From NCBI RefSeq assembly GCF_026230105.1, contig NC_079475.1, positions 10,432,125-10,496,124 on the forward strand: a stretch of 64,000 nucleotides of DNA, in the 5' to 3' direction. The first letter of the stretch is position 1; every line of letters starts with the position of its first letter. A model generated the notes under the pieces. It was not told the DNA's origin. It did no database searches and saw only the letters and a program-made list of their open reading frames with translations. Source of the DNA: Diorhabda sublineata. Taxonomy: Eukaryota > Arthropoda > Insecta > Coleoptera > Chrysomelidae. The translations under genes were made by a program, and so were the position numbers. Shown one piece after another: positions 41,001-45,400 of the stretch.

Positions 41001-42347
41001 ATAGAACAAATCGAACCATTTGAAAGAAAAAACGTATCAAGACGAAGAACTTTTTCAAACTTCGGTTATTGCCATGACGAATTGTGTTGACCACCACTGT
41101 ATTCTCCAGATCTGGCTTCCAGCGGCATGTTCCCTTGTGTCGATTCAACTAAGTTCATATTGGCTTTTTGAGACCTGAGGTTAATAACCACCACATAAAG
41201 CTGAGAACATCACTGAAAAAGCGTATAAACTCAAGAGGAGACTCCTCAAAAACCCTCGTATTGGAAGTTTTAAATAAGCATTAATATTTAGTTTCGTAAT
41301 ATGATCGGAAATCATTTAATAAAAGTTCCAATGCAAAATTGACATGTTGTTTATCCTAATCATTTCTTATTTTCGCAGGTACAAACTTACAACGGATATT
41401 GGCAATATGACAGCACCCCTACTAACTTTGGCAATAAATATCTGACGTGCGAATACGATCATTTAACACATTTTGTACTTTTACTTGCAGGCTCTAGTGG
41501 CGCGGTTGATTATATGAACAATAGTCATATATTGGATATACTCACAAACATAAACAGCATTTTGTCTTTACTAGGCCTTTTCGGTATATTATTGACCGCT
41601 GTACTATTCGACAGATGGAGAAACAATACAGGAAATCAAATTTTGATTAATTTCACAGTAGCTGTATCCATAAAAAACGTTATGCTCTACATCAGTGAAG
41701 GAGTTTATACTGAAAATAATTCTAGCATGGGATGTACTATAACTGGTGGTATTTTACATTATTCTATACTTTCGGAATTTTGTTGGATGTTGATTATAGC
41801 AATATTACAATTTAAAAGATTCGTAGAAGTTCTTGGAGGACCTCTCAAATACGTTTTGCTCAAAGCTTGTATTTGTGGTTGGGTATTTCCATCCCTCCCG
41901 GTATTTCTTATTATTATCATTGATGTTAATAACTACAACGCTAGTAAAGTAGGTTTGTGCTATCCATCAGGTTTTGGTTTATATTTAGGGGTTTGGCTCC
42001 CTCTGTTAGTGATAATAAGTATAAATTCCATAATTTTTGTCTTTATACTTTACAATGTTTTCCATAAAAAAACCGAATACAGAGAGCAAGTGAATCATGA
42101 AATTATATTTCAATGGCGACTCGCTATACTCCTATTCTCTATGTTGGGTCTAACTTGGGTTTTCGGATTTCTAGCTTTATTATCTTCGGTTACAATATTT
42201 GCAGTAATTTTTTGTTTTTTGGCTACCTTACAAGGGTTCATAATGTTTTTGTTTTTTATTGTCTTCAACAAAAATACGAGATACATGTATATACAGGGTT
42301 TTAGTTGGTGGATGTATTCTAAGGGTTATAAAGACAGATTGCATTAA
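7296..42347 (+). CDS. Giant adhesion GPCR with tandem GAIN-like repeats (11 exons)
   Basis: The spliced frame joins 7296-7394, 10746-11106, 17360-18197, 19263-19708, 23180-24818, 28762-30662, 32126-32450, 34913-35211, 36283-36780, 39623-39720 and 41379-42347. That is 7473 nt, 2490 residues plus stop. All ten introns are GT-AG and every phase pair fits. Layout: signal peptide 1-22; HRM-like 34-84; lectin-like to about 206 and 270-326; Ig-like Cys pair 374/414; HRM-like 548-598; six GAIN-like repeats from about 600 to 2203; seven helices 2222-2464. Repeats end in GPS-like Cys pairs at 837/859, 1096/1122, 1363/1391, 1620/1648, 1883/1908 and 2162/2192; only the last has HL|T (2197/2198). Adhesion GPCRs are self-cleaved surface receptors activated by the exposed stretch after the cut; ligand and G protein here are unknown. 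No inactivating lesion seen. Confidence 0.88.
7395..8269. other. Intron 1, proximal part, nothing recognised
   Basis: AT-rich. The 87-codon minus-strand frame at 7540-7803 has no recognisable motif, low-complexity composition and no splice support. No RNA gene or repeat is seen. Confidence 0.5.
8270..9480 (+). mobile_element. mariner relic (irritans-like) in intron 1
   Basis: Frame-jumping translation reads as a mariner transposase end to end: a helix-turn-helix part near 8440-8640, MRKLFSK at 8698, QQRVDDSEQC near 8750, EWTAAGETRP at about 8888, KVMASVFWEAH near 8938, KPLFHQ--PP-HKSIA near 9030, and a C-terminal E-RWNDCIA-EGDY stretch near 9285-9330. These blocks match the irritans-type mariner order. 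Many stops and frameshifts make it inactive. Exact terminal inverted repeats were not resolved. Confidence 0.75.
9481..10745. other. Intron 1, distal part, nothing recognised
   Basis: AT-rich sequence after the mariner tail up to the exon 2 acceptor (tttttgtatgaag|GAATGT). I see no coding match, RNA gene or clear repeat. Confidence 0.45.
10746..11106 (+). CDS. Receptor exon 2: HRM-like module and start of lectin-like segment
   Basis: Residues 34-153 plus one base of 154. It starts ECPSEIQDGIIWP, followed by Cys at 53, 60, 71/72 and 84 and the pattern GI-WP-T...C...R-C...W...C. That is typical of the hormone-receptor motif (HRM) in family B and adhesion GPCRs. A second Cys-containing part (NICLFVLN, PPKCPY) probably begins the lectin-like domain finished in exon 3. 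Donor is AAG|GTAGGT at 11107, phase 1. The nearby TAG|GTATAT at 11111 would break the frame with exon 3. Confidence 0.8.
11394..11417. repeat. Short (AT)n tract
   Basis: A pure AT run directly abuts the left end of the fold-back transposon. With the longer tract at 14042-14095 it suggests insertion of a TA-targeting element into a pre-existing (TA)n microsatellite. Confidence 0.85.
11418..14041 (+). mobile_element. Fold-back DDxD (IS630/Tc1-mariner) transposon in intron 2
   Basis: Arms 11418-12000 and 13460-14041 are inverted copies differing at only a few positions (for example a 9 versus 10 base A/T run). They are so alike that the same 72-codon frame occurs in each. Ends read ctgggtgattcattaagaat inside TA repeats. 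The arms are not only terminal repeats: their inner halves carry the last 65 or so codons of the transposase. At 12001 a second, more diverged left end begins, leading into one transposase copy. So an inverted copy of the element's 3' end has been joined to its 5' end. Confidence 0.85.
12651..13675 (+). pseudogene. DDxD transposase, frameshifted
   Basis: N-terminal blocks include SNYSGPAAARRYSQLYPNRR near 12690-12750. The core is open from 13046: LFTDEATFTRRG (first catalytic Asp), HLWDSENPHA, VNIWCGVI, LIGPFELP, and a second Asp in LRDAAPPHYS. A frameshift near 13440 moves the tail into another frame: PPRGPDLNPLDFSIW (third Asp) then a helical end with LPQLRRKIEEAAD. In-frame stops at about 12873 and 13030 also break it. 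Relatives in this window lie at 14700-15480, 27860-28330 and 63000-64000. Confidence 0.8.
14042..14095. repeat. (AT)n microsatellite
   Basis: An uninterrupted alternating AT run of about 54 bp at the right border of the fold-back transposon. Confidence 0.95.
14700..15480 (+). mobile_element. DDxD transposase relic in intron 2
   Basis: A 118-codon frame at 15059-15415 holds INKIVFPDEATFHLNG (first catalytic Asp), YWSRGNPHWICEAH, KKVNVWAGMI, MIGPYFFEGTVNGD and LLPKLQ. A QDGAPLHFA block with the second Asp follows after a stop at about 15415. Upstream, broken sequence from 14800 resembles the N-terminal part. The third-Asp region is not seen, so the copy is truncated. It is the same lineage as, but not a copy of, the 11.4-14.0 kb element. 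Confidence 0.7.
15490..16860. other. Intron 2 segment, unassigned
   Basis: Starts with an inverted pair (ctgtcaaac-cag and gcaactgacag) around 15505-15555. Overlapping frames of 60-80 codons on both strands (15526-15747, 15861-16094, 16522-16728) have no motif I know. Base composition between 15590 and 15760 is less AT-rich than its surroundings, which suggests transposon coding debris. No host function is assigned. Confidence 0.4.
16915..17290. repeat. Copy of recombinase-element end; probable deletion derivative
   Basis: The first about 35 bp (gatgaatttataagtctcttac) resembles 25095-25130. From about 16960 it follows 26620-26930 (shared blocks accggttacttttctat versus actggttatttttctat, cgacatttctagaatt, tagaaagtaa, gaccttc). 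The two ends of the 25.1-26.9 kb tyrosine-recombinase element are thus fused here without the coding part. Confidence 0.55.
17360..18197 (+). CDS. Receptor exon 3: C-type-lectin-like and Ig-like segments
   Basis: Residues 154-433. The first part closes a lectin-like fold: YYWKEKSENYM, then C184, C198 and C206 with spacing and context (C-LLYYPDF...C...AIC) like the last Cys trio of C-type lectin domains, though the usual WND-type motif is not preserved. A Cys-rich link follows (residues 219-240). Residues 270-326 again look lectin-like: CYIGLQ, YIWVNSNTSINYTYW, GWLL, NNC. The end holds an Ig-like Cys pair 374/414 in LIICF and LEDGPGNYWC. Several N-x-S/T sites. Acceptor tttcgtttcag, donor CG|GTAAGA, phase 2. 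Confidence 0.8.
18745..19120. repeat. Fold-back element in intron 3
   Basis: Arms 18745-18915 and 18951-19120 are inverted copies with a spacer of about 35 bp. Shared blocks include aactttgttccaataagaaa, gatattgacactgacaatt and atagatcaccttcat. Identity is high but interrupted by small indels. No coding content. It could form a long hairpin in the pre-mRNA 140 bp upstream of exon 4. Confidence 0.8.
19263..19708 (+). CDS. Receptor exon 4: possible SEA-like segment and second HRM-like module
   Basis: Residues 433-581 plus one base of 582. Residues 434-530 (helical YLQYTQELMEKELERNL, then alternating strands with NLKTNTAVLNYHFTT) have the look of a SEA-like fold but lack its cleavage motif; this is low-confidence. 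From 548 an HRM-like pattern begins: ITWTTTEYGN, C568 in EGWC, and TRTC580, finishing in exon 5. Acceptor tttgattttcag, donor AAAG|GTAAGT, phase 1. Confidence 0.8.
19740..20817. other. Intron 4, proximal part; short TTAGG-like tract
   Basis: At 19993-20032 the sequence runs ttaggttaggttagg with one or two variants, the insect telomere-type pentamer. The rest is AT-rich with no coding match or RNA gene seen. Confidence 0.6.
20818..21030. mobile_element. Possible DNA-transposon left end
   Basis: The phrase tatagggtgttcagtaaatg followed by a T/A-rich leader looks like the TA-flanked terminal repeat of a mariner/Tc1-type element. No matching right end or transposase was found nearby, so this is tentative. 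Confidence 0.3.
21320..21725 (+). mobile_element. Tyrosine-recombinase (Crypton-like) relic in intron 4
   Basis: Translation of 21330-21420 gives DNIEDSETLLIVVKL, and 21462-21500 gives TYTGHSFR followed by a stop and SSATHIVK. After a small frameshift, 21533-21640 gives LKKHGGWKSLTVTEGYVDE and KTEIANKMF. GH-x-FR, HGGW and EGY correspond to the second Arg, the His/Trp box and the catalytic Tyr of tyrosine recombinases. Only the C-terminal half is seen; stops and a frameshift make it inactive. Same family as 25.3-26.5 kb, opposite orientation. Confidence 0.65.
22040..22800 (-). mobile_element. Non-LTR retrotransposon RT fragment in intron 4
   Basis: Reading leftwards from 22790: CDFSK-SDCVNHDI, then frame 22710-22444 with LTWFKSYFTNRSQLVRV and IECGVPQGSVLG-ILF. 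The usual YADD box is not intact. Frame 22375-22049 follows with LKWELHI and IESHLRYSLPIWGTCG. This order (motif A, then QGS, then the RYSLPIWG tail) is that of CR1/jockey-like reverse transcriptases. Stops and shifts make it dead. Confidence 0.8.
23180..24818 (+). CDS. Receptor exon 5: GAIN-like repeats 1 and 2
   Basis: Residues 582-1127. It completes the HRM-like module (ASWSDISGQNC598). Repeat 1 (about 600-859) has a helical subdomain (LVDAVMKIPQSVLKASQ, KILNNLLEILR), a beta-rich part with IIIIAYFKPTLF, and a GPS-like end C837-S-Y-W to C859. Repeat 2 (860-1122) shows the same order: LLDLPVNIIQTAR, TFEQILI, IIITLFANDAFFL, then C1096-E-Y-W to C1122. In both the HL|T cleavage triplet is absent (CSFKNTINVG and CTFSKTRSYY). 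Two whole repeats share one 1.6-kb exon. Acceptor ttctttccag, donor AAG|GTAAGT, phase 2. Confidence 0.85.
25080..26930 (-). mobile_element. Crypton-like tyrosine-recombinase element in intron 5
   Basis: Read on the minus strand from about 26480. An N-terminal SAM-like part (LPEKSREIYLKEYNSL, SSTLWSTYSELK, ISKYSKLIANLK) is followed by MNELYNDINNTGTVLIITVPDTK (frame 25958-25683), then GHTFRRSSA, QLKKHGGWKSNTVAEGYID and SIKNKMD at 25660-25510. The Arg, His-Gly-Gly-Trp and Tyr positions of tyrosine recombinases are present in order. Stops and frameshifts break the frame. A 12-bp inverted pair, tttctacgtccg (25309-25320) and its complement (26577-26588), brackets the coding part. Outer flanks match the 16.9-17.3 kb repeat. 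Confidence 0.7.
26931..27859. other. Intron 5 segment with GC-richer island
   Basis: At 27470-27800 the base composition rises sharply (gggggcgggtgg, cccgggcgcgacc) against an AT-rich background, with A-rich and T-rich runs on either side. Minus-strand frames at 27250-27555 and 27434-27637 are low-complexity. It resembles the GC-richer untranslated part of a retroelement, but I cannot name it. Confidence 0.4.
27860..28330 (-). mobile_element. DDxD transposase relic in intron 5
   Basis: On the minus strand from 28320: RTIQTPALEQNASD, DPTTSIRKMSLKFEVS, IHRILQEQLLYLIHIQ, and EDYPPRLADALWFLD. Then comes a degraded catalytic part with a WAD-NPHGTIQT equivalent near 27990. The order matches the N-terminal and first-Asp region of the same transposase lineage as the 11.4-14.0 kb element. 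The second and third Asp regions are missing. Confidence 0.65.
28762..30662 (+). CDS. Receptor exon 6: GAIN-like repeats 3, 4 and start of 5
   Basis: Residues 1128-1761 plus one base of 1762. Repeat 3 runs from YYVLAFNALNVTNLLE through helical ARYIIQQAE and KILMFLKKQM and strand-rich IIIIAFYNDVFFYD to C1363/C1391. Repeat 4 runs on to C1620-A-C1622-G and C1648. The start of repeat 5 (SLVNLSVTDILSG, DVIMDLDRNILASAR, CIEKLIKQF) continues in exon 7. None has HL|T: the equivalents read CNYFKEGWYTLW and CEVPNLVTCSYV. With 1.9 kb uninterrupted it is the largest exon. Acceptor tttttcttttcag, donor AAAG|GTGAGT, phase 1. Confidence 0.85.
30880..31770 (-). mobile_element. Tc1-like transposon relic in intron 6
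   Basis: On the minus strand, 31210-31020 gives LIQDNIRSY, RQYLQNDEIAAMAWPPCSPDLNRAFME. These are the second-Asp box and the WPP-SPDLN box before the Glu region of Tc1-type DD34E transposases. The N-terminal part lies towards 31700 with stops. A second piece of the same family is at the window start. Inactive. Confidence 0.75.
32126..32450 (+). CDS. Receptor exon 7: middle of GAIN-like repeat 5
   Basis: Residues 1762-1869 plus two bases of 1870. Beta-rich GAIN-B-like part: ILQYTNFAVLIGSDITGILFEE, ITLIISSFMVDEL, VYLTVYFNDALF and KKYGIIIGLEFVDQTIGDYMK. LTVYFNDALF is the counterpart of LTVHFHNNFF in repeat 6 and of IIITLFANDAFF in repeat 2. Acceptor tttacctgtag, donor GAA|GTAAGT, phase 2. Confidence 0.85.
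32630..32750. repeat. Tandem duplication of about 60 bp
   Basis: Two adjacent copies share aacatactagcggcta, ctaaagat and ggattgaggattattattat, with a few substitutions. Each copy ends in a (TTA) run. It lies in intron 7. Confidence 0.8.
32840..33045. repeat. Degenerate minisatellite, unit about 30 bp
   Basis: At least five imperfect copies of a unit resembling ggttctgatcaggattg-nttata occur in a row in intron 7. The tgatcagg/tcaggat core is the best conserved part. Confidence 0.65.
33600..34210 (+). mobile_element. Penelope-like GIY-YIG fragment in intron 7
   Basis: Frame 33826-34023 reads LPSTVYEINCSNCDKKYIGQ, then TKRSLINRITSHKSD, then ATHIYYEGHNY. The VY..-C--C---YIGQTKR--- pattern is a GIY-YIG nuclease of the type fused to Penelope-like reverse transcriptases. 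A stop at 34024 and a frame change lead into SANVLTTKKKTKK. The reverse-transcriptase part is not seen upstream, so the copy is 5'-truncated. Confidence 0.65.
34385..34850 (+). mobile_element. Non-LTR retrotransposon RT fragment in intron 7
   Basis: Reads CDFVKAFDCVYHKILINKLE, LKWFVSYLKCRNKLVRANG, SGVPQGSFLCPILFLVFIND, then a degraded ADDTGATW box and a tail shared with the fragment at 6440-6990. Motifs A, QGS and ADD in order identify a CR1/jockey-like RT; stops and shifts inactivate it. It ends only about 60 bp before the exon 8 acceptor. Confidence 0.8.
34913..35211 (+). CDS. Receptor exon 8: GPS-like end of repeat 5 and start of repeat 6
   Basis: Residues 1870-1969 plus one base of 1970. 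VC1883AYWNHQ to SLC1908ENRKGIKYFAVLES is the GPS-like end of repeat 5. The HL|T triplet is replaced (KGI), yet the following KYFAVL closely resembles the usual post-cleavage sequence. Repeat 6 starts with NVTGKLEDIFQ and LKPIDIHLIANIL. Acceptor tttcccatttag, donor TAG|GTGAGA, phase 1. Confidence 0.85.
35350..35900 (-). mobile_element. mariner relic in intron 8
   Basis: On the minus strand, around 35800-35640: LLMLTDAHSFSR equivalent, HYIEEKEKFLAGLITVDLNE, then IYHYQSAQ. These correspond to the linker and the TGDE-W-HY region around the first catalytic Asp of mariner transposases. Strongly degraded, with stops. A short (AT) run at 35443-35457 sits within it. Confidence 0.5.
36283..36780 (+). 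CDS. Receptor exon 9: core of GAIN-like repeat 6
   Basis: Residues 1970-2135 plus one base of 2136. Helical part (YLFTVNKQILAEAQAIYSAT, DSILFTIDEILRRC) followed by GAIN-B-like strands (GVILDECANTTCKISF, MEISIIFSDKLMQQIV, VKLILTVHFHNNFFTS, KILGIILDG). The order of elements matches each earlier repeat. Acceptor atttatttatag, donor GATG|GTGAGT, phase 1. Confidence 0.85.
36799..37841 (+). mobile_element. mariner (mellifera-like), 1043 bp, with TIRs and TA duplication
   Basis: Ends are inverted copies of acttaattcgtgcggttt at 36799-36816 and 37824-37841, each flanked by TA (36797-36798 and 37842-37843). Inside, frame-jumping translation gives FERFKSGDFGLEDDERPGQP, then a QEELAESLGVTQAAISKRL-type block, then the lysine-rich KQ-NWVSHELKPRHVKRRF block, a QHDNARLHW-like second-Asp block near 37600 and a C-terminal part. 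Internal deletions (for example around 37500) and stops inactivate it. It sits 18 bp after the exon 9 donor. Confidence 0.85.
37965..38560 (-). mobile_element. mariner relic in intron 9
   Basis: On the minus strand from 38550: ARIDCCKEMLRKFNRGASKYVYEM, later LDQRRTVNSGC, a DNAS-HTS-like second-Asp block near 38240, and frame 38180-37986 with TPYLTPNDFFLLPQMKNKLRGQHFSTPEEAFDAF. The last holds the third catalytic Asp and the tail of a mariner. Stops and an internal shift inactivate it. Confidence 0.75.
38561..39622. other. Intron 9, distal part, nothing recognised
   Basis: The 75-codon frame at 39114-39341 (LDSKENFDEVLENANEDIL, CGEKLTENLLKHLK) has ordinary protein-like composition but no known family and no splice consensus at its borders, so I do not call it a gene. 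The remainder is AT-rich up to the exon 10 acceptor (tttttttttcag). Confidence 0.45.
39623..39720 (+). CDS. Receptor exon 10: start of the functional GPS
   Basis: Residues 2136-2168, ending SSC2162SFWNYQ, the C-x-FW opening of the GPS motif. Although only 98 bp, both phases fit (2-base start, complete codon at the end) and it supplies the GPS half that exon 11 lacks. Acceptor tttttttttcag, donor CAG|GTGAGG. Confidence 0.88.
39771..40150. mobile_element. Possible Tc1-type fragment in intron 10
   Basis: Begins with attaccggtcaaaagttttt, which resembles the terminal repeat of many Tc1-like elements. The minus-strand 72-codon frame that follows has no clear transposase motif, and no right-hand terminal repeat was found. 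Confidence 0.35.
40260..40760 (-). mobile_element. mariner relic in intron 10
   Basis: Frame 40691-40455 on the minus strand reads MSFLHDNDPVHNASLFK, then ECGFTKIEHSPYNPDLVPSD, then YFSFPKLKTELRGERF. HDN and SPYNPDLVPSDY are the second and third Asp boxes of a mariner. The sequence gtctaaaaagtttccgacc at 40273-40291 looks like its terminal repeat. The 5' half is absent or unrecognisable. Confidence 0.75.
41379..42347 (+). CDS. Receptor exon 11: GPS cleavage site, seven helices, short tail
   Basis: Residues 2169-2490 and stop. GYWQYDST...LTC2192EYDHLTHFVLLLA is the second half of the GPS; the cut is predicted between L2197 and T2198. Helices lie at about 2222-2245, 2254-2275, 2288-2313, 2325-2349, 2367-2395, 2411-2435 and 2439-2464. 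Family B2 marks are C2287 (top of helix 3) and C2362 (extracellular loop 2), LTWVFGF in helix 6, and LQGFIMFLFFIVFN in helix 7. Only about 26 residues remain as cytoplasmic tail, with no PDZ-like end. All seven helices on one exon is unusual for adhesion GPCRs. Acceptor tttcttattttcgcag. Confidence 0.92.
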   Translation, partial: VQTYNGYWQYDSTPTNFGNKYLTCEYDHLTHFVLLLAGSSGAVDYMNNSHILDILTNINSILSLLGLFGILLTAVLFDRWRNNTGNQILINFTVAVSIKNVMLYISEGVYTENNSSMGCTITGGILHYSILSEFCWMLIIAILQFKRFVEVLGGPLKYVLLKACICGWVFPSLPVFLIIIIDVNNYNASKVGLCYPSGFGLYLGVWLPLLVIISINSIIFVFILYNVFHKKTEYREQVNHEIIFQWRLAILLFSMLGLTWVFGFLALLSSVTIFAVIFCFLATLQGFIMFLFFIVFNKNTRYMYIQGFSWWMYSKGYKDRLH

Positions 42348-42371
42348 ACCAAATAATGCAAATAGCGGTTG

Positions 42372-43395
42372 ACCAGTCATCATGTATACGAAGATGGTCT
42401 CAGAAGTATCTGGCCCGACCTGAATATGACGGTAGTTGCTTGAAAAATACCATAGAAATTACACAATCTATGCAGTATGTGTTTAGAGTTTTAAGACGCC
42501 ACGTTGTTTGGTATTTGTTTGTATTTGAACGTTTTCAGTGAATTTGTGAACATAGAAAACATTGGTCATCGTTATGTGACACATACTTCTATTTGAAAGG
42601 CCTTAGCCCAACTAATATAGAAGCTGGACTAGATTCTACTGTAAGTGCAGTACGAGGCCGTATGACCTGCGAATACCAGCATCCCAATAGTCGACCAAAT
42701 GAGGTGACGACTCAAGAAATGTCGAAGAAAATACACAAAGCGGTACTGGACGATCGTCGACTGCAAATTTGGACATGAGAAAACTGTGCGCAAGATGGGT
42801 GCCACGTTTTCTCACAATGAAACAAAAACAGCGTCGAAAATGTTTCCAACGAGTGTTTGGCCATATTTTAGATAAGTAAAGCCGAATTTTTGCACCGTTT
42901 CTAACCATGGATGGAACATGGGTCAATAACTTCATACTCAAAACAAAAGAACAATCAAAACAATGGACTGATGAGGGGATACCGGCTCCAAAAAAGGCAA
43001 AGACCGTTCCATATGCAGGCGAGGTCGTAGCGTCAGTTTTTTGGGATGCGCGTGGAATGATTTTCACTGACTATTTTAAAAAGGGAAAAACTATCAACGG
43101 CGAGTACTATGCAAACTTATTGCAACGTTTGAGCGAAGAAATCAAGCAAAAACGGCCGCATCTGGCTAAGAAGAAAGACAATGCACAAAATTAATGGATT
43201 AAAGTTTGAATTGCTAACTGTATTCACCAGATTTAGCCACCTTGGATTATTTTGTATATTGTTTGGAGCTGAACGCTAGTATTTTATTTTTTGGGACAGG
43301 TACTTGTGCGACCACCCTCGTAATTGGAATGGACTGAAAATCTGAAATGAAATAAAAGTTTCAGGACCGGCCTATTTTATCACGTGAAACTCACA
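42372..43395 (+). mobile_element. mariner relic directly after the receptor stop
   Basis: Starts about 25 bp after the stop codon. Frames in order: GLSPTNIEAGLDSTVSAVRG and RPNEVTTQEMSKKIHKAV (42593-42775); MRKLCARWVPRFLTMKQKQ; then open 42907-43194 with MDGTWVNNFILKTKEQSKQW, VPYAGEVVASVFWDARGMIF and KGKTINGEYYANLLQRL. A shifted SPDLATLDYF-like third-Asp block lies near 43230. Stops, shifts and the lost second Asp inactivate it. An AATAAA at 43351-43356 in its tail could serve as a polyadenylation signal. Confidence 0.8.
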
Positions 43396-44369
43396 ACCTA
43401 ATAGTAGTTGTTCTTTCTAAATATCGTCACTATATGAATAAAAAAATTGAAAATATCATCCAGTTCTTTTATTTTTATTTAAAACTATAAGAAAATTAAT
43501 CAGATTTACGGGTTGAAGCGTGTAGAAAATTTAAATTTCTTCGTTCCCGTAGTTCGTACCCAAAGATCACCCTTTCGACAGATTCCCCACCAAAAAAAAT
43601 GAAAGTAGCCGAAATAGAAAAATAACATTTTATATTATTTTTTTCATTATCATTTATCATACAAATCTTATATTTAAACGCGTAATCAATGCTTACGCAA
43701 TTATTTTGCAAATATTGAAATATTTTTAAATACTACATTGTGTTACTAACAAGGTACTAATACATAAAAAAATCGATTTTCATTCGTTTCACCATCTCAA
43801 ACGATACAGTTGAATGTTCGTTTGATAATTTTTTTTTATATATTTCTTATCATTTCATGGGATTTTGGAGTTTTACGAAGATTTCAGTATCTTCAGTATC
43901 GCATCATCAACTTCCAAGATGAATACTTTTGATAAAAATTGAGCAAACTGAGATTTTGGAAAGTATATCAATAAACTCATTACATTGGGTTGTTTAGAAT
44001 TGAGCTAGGTAACTTGTTAATTAAAATAAATAAAATTATATATACTACCCAGGAATATTATTTCATTGACCACCAACTTTCATATTCCAACAGAATAAAC
44101 GTTTTGATAATTCAGTTACTAACTTATCGAGACAACCAATATTCGTAGTTAATTATAAAAGAATATGATAGATTTAATCGGTTCCTATAATTATTATCAT
44201 TATAAATATTACTTGCAATTTAACTCAGTTCATCTTTACAATCATTTTCGCTTCGGAAGACTTTCACCTTGCAATTATTACACAATTCCTATGAACATTC
44301 AGGTGGTGAACAGAATTCTTAACACCTCGGGCGTACATGTACGTAACTAAATGCTTTTTTGAGGGATTA
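43396..44369. other. Non-coding flank, nothing recognised
   Basis: AT-rich. The minus-strand frame 43496-43711 and plus frame 44165-44350 are low-complexity without family matches. AATAAA-type words at about 43437 could act as receptor poly(A) signals if the mariner one is not used. Confidence 0.45.
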
Positions 44370-44379
44370 ATTTATCTAT

Positions 44380-45400
44380 TTATTTATATAAATGACTTGC
44401 TATTCGTTAGTTTCGCTAAAACTCGAAAACGGCTGGACCGATTTGGCTAATTTTGGTCTTGAATTATTTGTACAAGTCCAGAGAAAGTTTAAAAGGTGAA
44501 TAAATATGAAAATGCACGGAATTAAATGAAAACAATAATTTTGTTTTTCCTTGATGCTACAAATTAAATTTCTGGACGCATCCATAATATTTGGCAGTTG
44601 ACAACCAACTAATCGATCCTCTATTCGATCAAACAGTTCATTCTTCTATCTTTGTGAGTGACGATTAATTCGATGATTTTTTGTGATAGTGACATTACAA
44701 GATTTCAAGTTCTGCGTTTTTTTTGTTGACCTTTTGTGACAATAAAATAATAAAGTCACTGACCGGATTCATCACAGATTTCTATGACATCACAGACTCA
44801 AAAGAGGAGCTTATTCAGAGTGTTTTCCTAGATATAGCGTAACAATTCAATAACAATAATTGGCTGGGACAACGAGCAATATTGACGGCGGCGAAAATTA
44901 AAGATATCAAGGATCTCAATGCGACTATTCAGAATTATCTTCTGGGATGGTTGGTTTCCTTCAAATCAGTCGACACCATTATGAACCAGGATGACGGAGT
45001 TAACTATCCCACGGAGTTTTTAAATTCACTGGAATCACCTGGATTACCACCTCACAATTTACAGTTAAAAGTAGGATCAGTTGTGATCATGCTGCTTAAC
45101 ATTAATCAACCTCGACTTGCACTAAAAGACTGGTTGTGAAAAATGTGATGAATAACGTCATTGAGGAAACATCATAAAAGGAAAATACAAAGAAGAGGAT
45201 GATTGCAACGGATTTACCATTCGATTTAAAACATTTAAAATTTCTGGTACGTTTGGCCTTTAGTTTGCGGAATCAACTTGGAGTTTCGCGCTAGGATAAT
45301 TATACGTCGCGTGTTTGCGCGTCAGAAAACCTTCATCTTTGTTTATTTACGCAACAAAACAAAAAAGTTGGCGACGAATCTCTGACGATATCAAATAGCC
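44380..45400 (+). mobile_element. Helitron relic (PIF1-like helicase C-terminus)
   Basis: The stretch from 44406 (ttcgctaaaactcgaaaacg, ggctggaccgatttggctaa) looks like a terminal motif common to insect Helitrons. From 44750 the translation reads SLTGFITDFYDI and WLGQRAILTAAK, then an open frame 44882-45139 with DDGVNYPTEFLNSLESPGLP and HNLQLKVGSVVIMLLNINQPRL. These are late motifs of the Helitron PIF1-type helicase. A further piece (PFDLKHLKFLVRLAFSL) follows near 45230. Everything upstream (Rep domain, Walker A) is missing. Confidence 0.75.

Noticed and set aside
42113..42304. 63-codon frame inside exon 11
   Set aside because: Shadow of the seven-helix coding sequence in another frame.
7296..42347. 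Idea that the region holds several separate receptor-like genes
   Set aside because: All ten splice junctions fit in phase and sum to exactly 2491 codons. Internal exons have no signal peptides, and only the last has transmembrane helices.
42636..43067. 143-codon minus-strand frame
   Set aside because: Antisense shadow of the mariner transposase relic.
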